Assembly (NCBI GenBank): GCA_910579415.1
Contig: CAJTUY010000050.1
Span: forward strand, 1-12,160
DNA length: 12,160 bases
Reading direction: 5' to 3'
DNA from: an uncultured Clostridia bacterium
GTDB taxonomy: Bacteria; Bacillota; Clostridia; UBA1381
Shown piece after piece: positions 1 through 9,000 of this stretch. The first letter of the stretch is position 1, and the number at the start of each line of letters is the position of its first letter. The position numbers and the translations under genes are program-made. Below the pieces are notes generated by a model. It searched no databases. It saw nothing but the letters and a program-made list of their open reading frames with translations, and was not told the origin of the DNA.

Positions 1-582
1 ACACTTGCTTTAAATCTTGCTGATGATACGGAAATTGTTGACAGAGAAGGTAAGAAAGTTGACGCTAAAGAGCTTGATAAAAAAGACCTTGCTGTAATCT
101 ATACTTCATCAACAAAGAGTATTCCTGCTCAGACAAATCCGATTAAGGTTATTGTTCTTGGTGAAAATGAAATGGCTTTAAAGGCTCTTGAAGCTGCAAA
201 TGCTGCTCCTGAAGCAACTCCTGAGGTTACTCCTGAAGTAACTGACGCACCTGTTGATTATACGACTGTACAAAACATATCAGTAGGAGAATCAGTAATA
301 ACTAACATTTATAAGGAAAATGATACTTTAATGGTTCCTTTAAGAGAGATTGCTGAAAAACTTGGTTTCACAGTTGAATGGGACGGAACAACAAAGTCAA
401 TTATGTTAAACAGCGGAATGTATAGCTTAAAGATAGGTGAAAATGCTTACGGCAAGGGTAAAATGATGCCTCAGCAATTAAAGGCAGCTCCTGTAATCAA
501 AGATGATGATTTAACTTATGTTCCTGTTGAGTATTTTACAGAATTACTTGAAGCAACTGATTCAATAGTATTGAATAAATAA
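1..582 (+). CDS. Stalk-domain (copper amine oxidase N-terminal-like) surface protein, 3' part only
   Basis: The reading frame is open from base 1 to the TAA at 580-582 (193 residues), so the true start lies upstream of the window; the ATG at 172 is internal. Residues 1-55 hold a beta-rich segment (EIVDREGKKVDAKEL, then PAQTNPIKVIVL) that resembles the repeat found before stalk domains in clostridial secreted proteins. Residues about 68-84 form a linker with repeated PEAT/PEVT units, typical of wall-spanning spacers. Residues about 91-191 match the copper-amine-oxidase N-terminal-like 'stalk' family (PF07833 type): the MVPLREIAEKLGFTVEWDG signature, a KSIML strand, then a YVPVEYFTELL repeat. 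In Clostridia this domain occurs on exported proteins and is not itself an oxidase. The signal peptide would be upstream and is not visible. The ligand or partner is unknown. The family assignment is from recalled motifs. Confidence 0.8.
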   Translation, partial: TLALNLADDTEIVDREGKKVDAKELDKKDLAVIYTSSTKSIPAQTNPIKVIVLGENEMALKALEAANAAPEATPEVTPEVTDAPVDYTTVQNISVGESVITNIYKENDTLMVPLREIAEKLGFTVEWDGTTKSIMLNSGMYSLKIGENAYGKGKMMPQQLKAAPVIKDDDLTYVPVEYFTELLEATDSIVLNK

Positions 583-594
583 AATTTATGAATT

Positions 595-627
595 AAAAAA
601 TGACTGTCTTTATGACAGTCATTTTTT
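595..627. terminator. Bidirectional intrinsic terminator between convergent genes
   Basis: Bases 595-608 (AAAAAATGACTGTC) and 614-627 (GACAGTCATTTTTT) are perfect inverted complements, giving a 14-bp stem with a 5-nt loop (TTTAT). The A6 and T6 ends supply a U-tract in both directions, so it can end the stalk-protein transcript (stop 13 nt upstream) and the opposing methyltransferase transcript. The right arm includes the methyltransferase stop codon (619-621) and its last two Lys codons. Confidence 0.9.
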
Positions 628-1977
628 CAATCTCAAATATTTAGGAAAGTGATTTTTCAGTATTCCGCCCGATGATTTACCCCAGCCGAGAGGGTACCCT
701 TCAACAGTAACCGCGCACCAGCCTTTTTTATCACATTCAAGTGTCTGACCCATCATGTATTTTTTTAATTTTTCGCTGTCCGCGCTGAAATCCAGCGTAT
801 TTTTAATTTCGTTTTTTGTAAGGGAAAGACATAATGCCCACGATGGTTCAAATCTTCCCTTGTGGCAAATACCAAGCGGAAGTCCTGCGCGTATTGTTTT
901 AATTTTATCAATATCAATGTTTTTTGGTTTTAAGTAAAGATTTTCACCGAATAAACAAAATTCACCATCTAAATTTATATTTAAAAATTCTTTTTCAAAT
1001 TGACGATATAATTTTTCACCTTCGCATTTGTTTGATTTTGACGCGGCTTTCTTACGCTCGCAGTTATCTTTGTCAAGATTATGAAACAAAGCTATAAAAT
1101 GTCCTTCTCCTTTATTTTTATGAGGAAAAATACGGCGCGTATTATTCATATCGTATTCCGAAGCCGACCATTCTGTTCTGCCGTGTGACAGCATATCCAA
1201 ATTTTCGGGTTTTACAATTTCAGTATTATAATTTTCGAGTATGTATGCGCAAATCTTTTCATTTTCTTCAGGAGCAAAGGTACAGGTGGAATAAACAAGA
1301 TAACCGCCGCCGCGAAGCATTTTAAATGCGCAGTCAAGAATATGTTTTTGACGTTCACCGCATGATATGGTATGCTCAACGCTCCATTCGGTTACAGCCT
1401 GAGGTTCTTTGCGGAACATACCTTCACCGCTGCACGGTGCATCAACTATTATCTTATCAAAAAACGCAGGATATTTTTCAGATAATCTCTGAGGTGTTTC
1501 ATTTGTAACTATACAGTTTTTTAAACCAAAACGGTCTATGTTGTCAGATAATATATTAGCTCTGTTTTTAACAATTTCATTGGCAACAAGAAGTCCGCTG
1601 TCATTTAATAGAGCGCCTGCCTGAGTTGCTTTGCCGCCGGGAGCGGCGCAAAGGTCAAGTATGTAATCATCTTTATTTACAGGCATGGCGGAAACAGTTG
1701 ACATTGCACTCGGTTCCTGAAAATAGAAAAGTCCGGCAATATGATATGGGTGATTGCCCGAAATTTGTGATTTGTCAGCGTAAAAACCGTTTTCACACCA
1801 TAATATATTTTCTAAATCTCCGAATTCTTTTTTTATGTTTTCTTCCGCGCCCTGTTTTTTTGTGTTTATACGTATACCGCTGTATACAGGATTTTCAGAA
1901 AGCGCGCGAAAAAAGTCGGAATATTCGTCTTTTAGCATATTTTTCATTCTTTTTTCAAATTTTTCGGGTAAAAGCAT
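619..1977 (-). CDS. rsmF: RsmF-type 16S rRNA (cytosine-C5) methyltransferase
   Basis: Predicted SAM-dependent RNA m5C methyltransferase of the RsmB/NOP2/Sun family, cytoplasmic, probably acting on 16S rRNA. Numbering from the chosen ATG (452 aa): SAM motif DLCAAPGGKATQAG at about 108-121; motif IV DAPCSGEG with Cys182 (the PC cysteine, product release in the family); motif VI YSTCTF with Cys232 (the TC nucleophile); motif RIFPHKNKGEGHF at about 282-294. The C-terminal part, about 360-452, ending in GYPLGWGKSSGG and KNHFPKYLR, resembles the PUA-like RNA-binding domain of RsmF. Both cysteines are present, so it should be active. Start choice: an upstream in-frame TTG at 1995 adds 6 residues, but AGGAG at 1989-1985 lies 7 nt before the ATG at 1977 and would be inside that longer form, so the ATG is preferred. 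The exact target cytosine (C1407 or neighbours) cannot be read from sequence. It is divergent from rpoB. Confidence 0.87.
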   Translation of the reverse strand: MLLPEKFEKRMKNMLKDEYSDFFRALSENPVYSGIRINTKKQGAEENIKKEFGDLENILWCENGFYADKSQISGNHPYHIAGLFYFQEPSAMSTVSAMPVNKDDYILDLCAAPGGKATQAGALLNDSGLLVANEIVKNRANILSDNIDRFGLKNCIVTNETPQRLSEKYPAFFDKIIVDAPCSGEGMFRKEPQAVTEWSVEHTISCGERQKHILDCAFKMLRGGGYLVYSTCTFAPEENEKICAYILENYNTEIVKPENLDMLSHGRTEWSASEYDMNNTRRIFPHKNKGEGHFIALFHNLDKDNCERKKAASKSNKCEGEKLYRQFEKEFLNINLDGEFCLFGENLYLKPKNIDIDKIKTIRAGLPLGICHKGRFEPSWALCLSLTKNEIKNTLDFSADSEKLKKYMMGQTLECDKKGWCAVTVEGYPLGWGKSSGGILKNHFPKYLRLKK

Positions 1978-1984
1978 ATATTTT

Positions 1985-1989
1985 CTCCT
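1985..1989 (-). promoter_or_regulatory. Ribosome binding site that fixes the methyltransferase start
   Basis: On the minus strand AGGAG (1989 to 1985) is followed by a 7-nt spacer and the ATG at 1977-1975. This supports the 452-residue protein over a form starting at the TTG at 1995, which has no good site of its own. Confidence 0.8.
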
Positions 1990-2029
1990 CAGCAATTAGA
2001 AATTTTTTCAAAAAAAACCGCTTTATCCC

Positions 2030-2058
2030 TTGACAAAACGGTAAATTTGTGATAATAT
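2030..2058 (+). promoter_or_regulatory. Sigma-A promoter for rpoBC
   Basis: A consensus TTGACA (2030-2035) and a TAATAT -10 (2053-2058) are 17 nt apart, with a TGn extension (TGA, 2050-2052). Initiation would be near 2065, giving an rpoB leader of roughly 155 nt. A weaker alternative is TTGTAT (2118-2123), 17 nt, TATACA (2141-2146). The assignment is by motif only. Confidence 0.7.
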
Positions 2059-2066
2059 AATAAACT

Positions 2067-2093
2067 GTACCTTAGTCTTTAAAAATAAGGTAC
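2067..2093. other. Hairpin in the rpoB leader (8-bp perfect inverted repeat)
   Basis: GTACCTTA (2067-2074) and TAAGGTAC (2086-2093) are perfect inverted complements around an 11-nt loop. It starts almost at the predicted rpoB transcription start and also lies in the predicted leader of the divergent methyltransferase transcript. There is no U-tract, so it is not a plain terminator. A 5'-end stabiliser or an operator would fit equally well; the function is unknown. Confidence 0.5.
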
Positions 2094-2117
2094 TCTATCC
2101 TAAATTTCTCACTATCA

Positions 2118-2147
2118 TTGTATGTATTTTAACATAAATATATACAA
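2118..2147. other. AU-rich 12-bp hairpin in the rpoB leader
   Basis: TTGTATGTATTT (2118-2129) can pair with AAATATATACAA (2136-2147) as 12 pairs including one G-U, closing a 6-nt loop. It overlaps the candidate minus-strand promoter of the methyltransferase gene, so the symmetry may partly reflect promoter composition rather than RNA structure. Confidence 0.4.
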
Positions 2148-2154
2148 AATGCAA
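2126..2154 (-). promoter_or_regulatory. Candidate sigma-A promoter for the methyltransferase gene
   Basis: Reading the minus strand, TTGCAT (2154-2149), a 17-nt spacer ending in TGT, and TAAAAT (2131-2126) form an extended -10 promoter. Its transcript would start near 2119 and run about 140 nt before the ATG at 1977, passing over the rpoB promoter in the antisense direction. No better minus-strand candidate was seen closer to the gene. Confidence 0.5.
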
Positions 2155-2221
2155 GTACGAAAATTAAGGAAAAAAATAAAACACTGAAACTACTTATAAA
2201 ATGATGAGGTGATTTAAGAAA

Positions 2222-5200
2222 ATGGTGCATGAAGTAGAAGCGGGAAAAAATGTGCGTCTGAGCTATTCCAAAATTAAAGAAGTTTTGGATATGCCGAATC
2301 TTATAGAGGTACAGAAAAATTCCTACAAATGGTTTTTGGAGGAGGGTCTTAAGGAAATATTCCATGACATTTCCCCTATAACCGACCACGCAGGCAAGTT
2401 GGTTCTTGAATTTTTTGATTACCATCTTGACTACAATTCAAAATATTCCGTTGAGGAGTGTAAGGAAAGGGATGCAAAATATGCAGCTCCTTTAAAAGTT
2501 AATGTAAGACTTATTAACACTGAAACGGGAGAAATAAAAGAACAGGAAATATTTATGGGTGATTTCCCTCTTATGACAGAGCAGGGAACATTCATCATAA
2601 ACGGCGCGGAGCGTGTTATTGTCAGTCAGCTCGTTCGTTCACCCGGTATTTATTACGAGTTTGAACGCGATAAGACAGGTAAACCGCTTTATTCGTCAAC
2701 CGTAATTCCGTACAGAGGCGCGTGGCTTGAATACGAAACCGACTCAAACGATGTATTTTCCGTAAGAATAGACAGAACAAGAAAGCTTCCTGTAACAGTT
2801 CTTTTAAGAGCTATGGGACTTCAGACAAATGCGGAAATTATTGATATGTTCGGCGAGGATACAAAACTTCTTGCAACCTTTGAAAAGGATACAACAGAAT
2901 CGCGCGACGAAGGACTGCTTGAAATTTATAAGCGTCTGCGTCCGGGCGAACCTCTTAATGTAGAGAATGCCGAATCACTTATAATGAATATGTTCTTTGA
3001 CCCGCGCCGTTATGATTTGGCAAAGGTAGGACGTTATAAATTTAATAAGAAGCTTGCGCTTGCTTCTAGGATTAAAGGTAAAACTCTTGCAGAGGATGCG
3101 ATTAATCCGAGAACAGGCAAGGTAATTGCAAAGCAAGGCGATGCATTGTCTGCTGAAATGGCAATGGCAATTGAGCGTTCGGGACTTAATAAGGTAGAAC
3201 TTTTGGTTGAGGGTAAAAAGGTAAGGGTATTCTCAAACAATATGGTTTATCTTGATGAATATATTGACTTTGAAGTTAAAGGTTTCCCTGTTGATAAGGT
3301 AAAACGCGATGTAATTGAAGAAATTGTTGCTGAATATAAAAAAGAAGACGAAATAAGAGAGCAGATTTGGGCGCGTGTTGACGAGCTTGCACCAAAGCAT
3401 ATTCTTATTGACGATATGTTTGCTTCCGTAAACTACTGTTTAAATCTTGCTAATGGTATCGGCGGTATTGACGATATTGACCATCTTGGAAACAGACGTC
3501 TTCGCTGTGTAGGCGAGCTTTTACAGAACCAGTTCAGAATTGGTCTTGCGCGTATGGAAAGAACCGTACGTGAAAGAATGTCTACACAGGAACTTGAAAT
3601 TATAACACCGACATCACTCATCAATATAAGACCTATAATAGCTACAATTAACGAATTTTTCGGTTCATCTCAGCTTTCACAGTTCATGGACCAGCCTAAT
3701 CCGCTGGCAGAGCTAAGACATAAGAGAAGAATATCGGCATTGGGTCCGGGCGGTCTTTCAAGAGAAAGAGCAGGCTTTGAAGTTCGTGACGTTCACTATT
3801 CGCACTATGGAAGAATGTGTCCGATAGAAACTCCGGAAGGTCCTAACATCGGTCTTATCACATCGCTTGCAACCTTTGCAAGAATTGACCCGTACGGATT
3901 TATTGAAGCGCCGTATCGTAAGGTTGATAAAAAGACAGGCTGTGTAACAGATGAAATTGTTTATATGACAGCTGATACAGAGGACGAATATGTCGTTGCT
4001 CAGGCTAATGAGCCGCTTGATGAAAAAGGTAAGTTCCTTGATAAAAAGGTATCGGCGCGTTACCGTGATGAAATTTTGGAAGTTCCGGCTGACAGAATTG
4101 ATTACATGGACGTTTCACCGCGTCAGCTTGTATCAGTCGTTACAGCATGTATTCCGTTCCTTGAAAACGACGACGCTAACCGCGCGCTGATGGGTTCAAA
4201 TATGCAGTGTCAGGCAGTGCCTCTTCTTACTACCGATTCACCAATTGTCGGAACAGGTATAGAACATAAGGTTGCAAAAGACTCCGGTTCGGCTGTTCTT
4301 GCAAAGGAAGATGGCGTAGTTGAAAAGGTTGCTTCCGATTTAATTGTAATTAAGGGTGACAGCGGTATAAAGCATAATCATAAGCTTATAAAATTTGCAC
4401 GTTCAAACCAGAGTACCTGTATCAATTACAGACCTATTGTGGTTGAAGGCGAAAAAGTTAAAAAAGGTGATATTATAGCTGACGGTCCGGCGATGGATAA
4501 CGGTGAGTTGGCACTCGGTAAGAATATTCTTATAGGTTTCATGACTTGGGAAGGTTATAATTACGAGGACGCTGTTCTTATCAGCGAAGAGCTTGTTAAA
4601 AATGATGTGTTCACATCAATTCATATGGAGGAATATGAGTGTGAAGCGCGTGATACAAAACTCGGACCTGAGGAAATCACAAGAGATATTCCGAATGTCG
4701 GCGAGGATTCGCTTAAGGACCTTGACGAACAAGGTATTATAAGAATAGGCGCAGAGGTTCATGCAGGCGATATTCTTGTCGGTAAAGTAACACCTAAGGG
4801 TGAAACCGAGCTTACTGCTGAGGAAAGACTTCTTCGGGCAATTTTTGGTGAAAAAGCAAGAGAAGTAAGAGATACTTCGCTTCGTGTACCTCATGGTGAA
4901 CAGGGTATTATAATAGATGTAAAGAAATTTACGCGTGAAAACGGCGATGAGCTGTCACCGGGTGTAAATGAAGTTGTACGCTGTGTTATTGCGCAGAAGA
5001 GAAAAATCTCTGTTGGCGATAAGATGGCGGGACGTCACGGAAATAAGGGTGTTGTTTCACGAGTACTTCCTCAGGAGGATATGCCTTTCCTTGAGGACGG
5101 TACACCGTTACAGATTGTGCTGAACCCATTGGGCGTGCCTTCGCGTATGAATATCGGACAGGTACTTGAAATGCACTTGGGTTATGCATACAGATGTCTG

Positions 5201-6019
5201 AGCATCAAAACAAGACAAGAGCTTGAAAACACAATTATAGATGATAACTTTAAAAAGAATATCCTTTCTGCTTACGATAAAAAGCGTGAAGGCAGATTTA
5301 TAAAGCTTGCAACACCGGTATTTGACGGCGCGCAGGACGAGGATATAAAGCTGGCATTTAATGAAGCAGGTTTAAGACCTGACTTTAAGTCGGTAGTATA
5401 TGACGGACGTACAGGTGAAAAGTTTGATAACCCTGTTACGGTCGGAATAATGTACTACTTAAAGCTTCATCATCTTGTTGACGATAAAATTCATGCCCGT
5501 TCGACAGGACCATACTCACTTGTTACGCAGCAGCCTTTGGGCGGTAAAGCTCAGTTCGGCGGACAGCGTTTCGGTGAAATGGAAGTGTGGGCGCTTGAAG
5601 CATACGGCGCAGCTTATACCTTGCAGGAAATTTTGACAGTTAAATCCGACGATATAGTAGGACGTGTAAAGACATACGAGGCAATTGTAAAAGGCGAAAA
5701 TATTCCGAAATCAGGAATACCTGAATCGTTCAAGGTTTTGGTTAAGGAATTACAATCGCTTGCGCTTGACATCAGAATTCTCAATCATAATATGGAGGAA
5801 ATTGACCTTGACGCATCATTTGAAGACGACGATGAAGGTGTTGTAAGCGATGAGGTTGTTGAAACAATGGAAGCCGGCGACGGTATGTCCGATACATTTG
5901 ACGAAGATGACCTTGATGATGCAAATATGGTTTTAGACGACGATTTCGATGATGATTTTGACGAGGAAGAAGAAGTTGAAATCGGCGAAGAAGACTTTGA
6001 TGATGATGAAGAATTTTAA
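2222..6019 (+). CDS. rpoB: DNA-directed RNA polymerase beta subunit
   Basis: Catalytic beta subunit of RNA polymerase (1265 aa). The ATG at 2222 has AGGTGA at 2207-2212. Visible landmarks are the N-terminal protrusion and lobe (NLIEVQKNSYKWFLEEG, IINGAERVIVSQLVRSPG), the rifampicin pocket (481-511), RMCPIETPEGPNIGLI (531-546), the fork and active-centre region (GYNYEDAVLISE), the SVGDKMAGRHGNKG segment (930-943), and the C-terminal clamp region TGPYSLVTQQPLGGKAQFGG with EAYGAAYTLQEILTVKSDD. Asp490, His500 and Ser505, equivalent to E. coli D516, H526 and S531, are all wild type, so no classical rifampicin-resistance change is present at these sites. It lacks the large E. coli-type lineage insertions but has a segment of about 30 residues (997-1026) absent from B. 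subtilis RpoB as I recall it. Residues 1192-1265 are a very acidic tail. rpoC follows after 37 nt with no terminator between, so one operon is likely. Confidence 0.98.
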   Translation: MVHEVEAGKNVRLSYSKIKEVLDMPNLIEVQKNSYKWFLEEGLKEIFHDISPITDHAGKLVLEFFDYHLDYNSKYSVEECKERDAKYAAPLKVNVRLINTETGEIKEQEIFMGDFPLMTEQGTFIINGAERVIVSQLVRSPGIYYEFERDKTGKPLYSSTVIPYRGAWLEYETDSNDVFSVRIDRTRKLPVTVLLRAMGLQTNAEIIDMFGEDTKLLATFEKDTTESRDEGLLEIYKRLRPGEPLNVENAESLIMNMFFDPRRYDLAKVGRYKFNKKLALASRIKGKTLAEDAINPRTGKVIAKQGDALSAEMAMAIERSGLNKVELLVEGKKVRVFSNNMVYLDEYIDFEVKGFPVDKVKRDVIEEIVAEYKKEDEIREQIWARVDELAPKHILIDDMFASVNYCLNLANGIGGIDDIDHLGNRRLRCVGELLQNQFRIGLARMERTVRERMSTQELEIITPTSLINIRPIIATINEFFGSSQLSQFMDQPNPLAELRHKRRISALGPGGLSRERAGFEVRDVHYSHYGRMCPIETPEGPNIGLITSLATFARIDPYGFIEAPYRKVDKKTGCVTDEIVYMTADTEDEYVVAQANEPLDEKGKFLDKKVSARYRDEILEVPADRIDYMDVSPRQLVSVVTACIPFLENDDANRALMGSNMQCQAVPLLTTDSPIVGTGIEHKVAKDSGSAVLAKEDGVVEKVASDLIVIKGDSGIKHNHKLIKFARSNQSTCINYRPIVVEGEKVKKGDIIADGPAMDNGELALGKNILIGFMTWEGYNYEDAVLISEELVKNDVFTSIHMEEYECEARDTKLGPEEITRDIPNVGEDSLKDLDEQGIIRIGAEVHAGDILVGKVTPKGETELTAEERLLRAIFGEKAREVRDTSLRVPHGEQGIIIDVKKFTRENGDELSPGVNEVVRCVIAQKRKISVGDKMAGRHGNKGVVSRVLPQEDMPFLEDGTPLQIVLNPLGVPSRMNIGQVLEMHLGYAYRCLSIKTRQELENTIIDDNFKKNILSAYDKKREGRFIKLATPVFDGAQDEDIKLAFNEAGLRPDFKSVVYDGRTGEKFDNPVTVGIMYYLKLHHLVDDKIHARSTGPYSLVTQQPLGGKAQFGGQRFGEMEVWALEAYGAAYTLQEILTVKSDDIVGRVKTYEAIVKGENIPKSGIPESFKVLVKELQSLALDIRILNHNMEEIDLDASFEDDDEGVVSDEVVETMEAGDGMSDTFDEDDLDDANMVLDDDFDDDFDEEEEVEIGEEDFDDDEEF
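3662..3754 (+). other. rpoB: Rifampicin-binding segment of rpoB (RRDR)
   Basis: Encodes residues 481-511, including SSQLSQFMDQ, HKRRISALGPGGL and the positions where rifampicin-resistance changes cluster. Residues equal to E. coli Q513, F514, D516, H526, R529, S531 and L533 are all the susceptible type. The inference is susceptibility at the target level only. Confidence 0.85.
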
Positions 6020-6044
6020 TCAATTCGTGTGAGTAAAAAACTAT

Positions 6045-6049
6045 GGAGG
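6045..6049 (+). promoter_or_regulatory. Ribosome binding site of rpoC
   Basis: GGAGG lies 7 nt before the ATG at 6057, in the 37-nt gap after the rpoB stop. The gap holds no hairpin, which supports co-transcription with rpoB. Confidence 0.85.
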
Positions 6050-6056
6050 TTTTTAA

Positions 6057-9000
6057 ATGTTAGAATTTAACAGCTTTGAAGCAATTAAAATCGGTCTGGC
6101 TTCTCCCGAAACAATATTAGGTTGGTCACACGGAGAGGTTACAAAGCCCGAAACGATAAATTACCGCACATTAAAACCTGAAAAAGACGGTTTGTTCTGT
6201 GAAAAGATTTTCGGTCCAACAAAAGACTGGGAATGTCATTGCGGTAAGTACAAAAAAATCAGATTTAAGGGAAAAATTTGTGAACGCTGCGGCGTTGAAG
6301 TAACTAAAGCAAAGGTAAGACGTGAAAGAATGGGTCATATTGCGCTTGCAACCCCTGTTTCACATATCTGGTATTTTAAAGGCGTTCCTTCGTCAATGGG
6401 ACTTATTATCGATATTTCACCGCGTCAGCTTGAAAAGGTGCTTTATTTCGCAGCATATATCGTAACTGACCCGGGCGGCACAGGACTTATGCAAAATCAG
6501 ATTTTGTCGGAAACAGAATATCGTGAAGCATATGAAAAATACGGTAATAAATTTACAGCGGGCATGGGTGCGGAAGCTATAAAAACACTTCTTGAAGCCA
6601 TTGACCTTGAACAGCTTTCCGAAGAATTGAAGGAAGAGCTTGAAGCAGCTCAGGGACAGAAAAAAGCAAGAATTATAAAAAGACTTGAGATAGTTGAAGC
6701 ATTCAGAATTTCAGGCAATCGTCCGGAATGGATGATTATGAACGTAATACCTGTTATTCCACCTGAACTTCGTCCTATGGTACAGCTTGACGGCGGACGT
6801 TTCGCAACATCTGACCTTAATGACCTTTACAGACGTGTTATTAACAGAAACAACCGTCTTAAAAGACTTTTGGAGCTTGGCGCACCTGATATTATTATCA
6901 GAAACGAAAAAAGAATGTTGCAGGAAGCAGTGGACGCACTTATAAATAACGGTCGTCGCGGCAGAACTGTAACAGGACCGGGCAACAGACCGCTTAAGTC
7001 ACTTTCAGACTTATTAAAAGGTAAGCAGGGACGTTTCCGTCAGAATCTTTTGGGTAAGCGTGTTGACTATTCGGGACGTTCGGTTATCGTTGTAGGTCCT
7101 GAAATGAAAATTTATCAGTGTGGACTTCCGAAAGAAATGGCAATTGAACTGTTTAAGCCGTTTGTAATGAAGGAGCTTGTATCGCGCGGACTTGCGCATA
7201 ATATAAAGAGCGCAAAGAGAATGGTGGAAAGAACAAAGCCGGAGGTCTGGGACGTTCTGGAGGATGTTATTAAGGAACATCCTGTACTTCTTAACCGTGC
7301 GCCTACACTTCACAGACTTGGTATTCAGGCATTTGAACCGCGTCTTGTTGAAGGACGCGCCCTGAAGCTTCATCCGCTTGTATGTACGGCTTATAATGCC
7401 GACTTCGATGGTGACCAGATGGCTGTACACGTACCGCTGTCACCGGAAGCGCAGGCAGAAGCAAGATTTTTGATGCTGTCAGCAAATAACTTGCTGAAAC
7501 CGCAGGACGGACATCCTGTAACAGTTCCTACACAGGATATGATTTTGGGTTCATATTATCTGACGCTTCTGAAAGAGCATTATGACAGAATAATTGATTC
7601 TGTTTTAGATGATGAGCCGAAACTTAGCGTACTTTTGGAAAAGCTGTCTGAAAAAGAACAGGAAGATACTGTTCTTTATGATGAAAGCGCTCCGATAAAG
7701 AGTTTTTCAGATATTAAGGAAGCATTAAAATATGTAAGAGAGCTTCCTGAGGTTGCAATGAATGAAACAGAAATTCATGCAAATCCGATAACTTTAGCGC
7801 TTGCAAAGAAATCGCTTATAATTTCCGTAAAAGGTCTAATTGATGAAGTTAAAAAGATTGTAATTAAAAAATATACGTCTTTTGACGAAGCGCTTCTTGC
7901 ATATGATAATGGTGAAGTAACACTTCACGAGCGTATACTTGTAGAAGTGAGAAAACAGATAAACGGTGAACACCGTTCAAAGCTTATCGGTACAACAGTC
8001 GGCAGAATTATTTTTAATAATAATATACCGCAGAATCTTGGTTTTGTTGACAGAACAAATCCTGAAAACGAATTTTTGCTTGAAGTTGATTTTATTGTTG
8101 AAAAGAAGATGCTCGGTAAAATCATTGACAGATGTATACGCGTATGCGGTACGTCTGAAACAGCAGAGGTACTTGACAGAATTAAGGCAACAGGCTATAA
8201 GTATTCAACACGCGGCGCGATAACAGTTGCCGTTTCCGATATCGAGGTTCCTGAAAAGAAGAAGGAAATCCTTGCAAATGCGGAAAAAGAAGTTGAAAAT
8301 ATTATGCAGATGTACCTCAGCGGTCTTCTGACAAACGACGAACGTTATCTTCAGACTATTAAAGTCTGGTCAAAAGCTTCGGGCGAGGTAACGGACGCAA
8401 TGATGGAGCATTTGGGCGAATTTAACCCGATATTCATGATGGCTGATTCCGGTGCGCGTGGTAGCGTGAACCAAATCCGTCAGCTTGCCGCAATGCGCGG
8501 ACTTATGGCAGATACGCAGGGAAGAACAGTTGAAATTCCTATCCGCGCTAATTTCCGTGAGGGTCTTAACGTACTTGAATACTTCATTTCTTCACACGGT
8601 GCGCGTAAAGGTCTTACCGATACGGCGCTCAGAACTGCCGACTCGGGTTATCTTACACGTAGACTTGTTGACGTATCTCAGGACGTTATTGTCCGTGAAA
8701 TTGACTGCGGAACAACAGAAGGTGAATGGGTAACTGAAATTACCGACGGTAAGGAAAGTATTGAACCGCTTTATGACAGAATTGTCGGACGTACGGCAAT
8801 GGAGGATATTGTTAATCCTGAAACAGGCAAGGTTATTGTTAACGGCGGCGAGCTTATTTCCGACGTACAGGCAAGCGAGCTTATAAACGCAGGTATTACA
8901 AAGGTATATATCAGAAGCGTAATGAGCTGTAAGTCAAAAATCGGCGTATGCGCTAAGTGTTACGGTACAAACCTTGCAACAGGCGAGCTTGTAAACGTAG

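Noticed and set aside
172..582. Complete 136-residue gene starting at ATG 172
   Set aside because: The frame is open back to base 1 with matching domain sequence and no ribosome binding site before 172, so this is an internal Met of a longer protein.
1626..2033. 135-codon plus-strand open frame over the methyltransferase 5' end
   Set aside because: Antisense to the SAM-binding motif region, with a low-complexity Phe/Arg-rich product and no promoter or ribosome site.
7014..7430. 138-codon minus-strand open frame inside rpoC
   Set aside because: It lies wholly antisense to conserved rpoC sequence, including the catalytic loop, and has no ribosome site or recognisable domain; it is a shadow frame.
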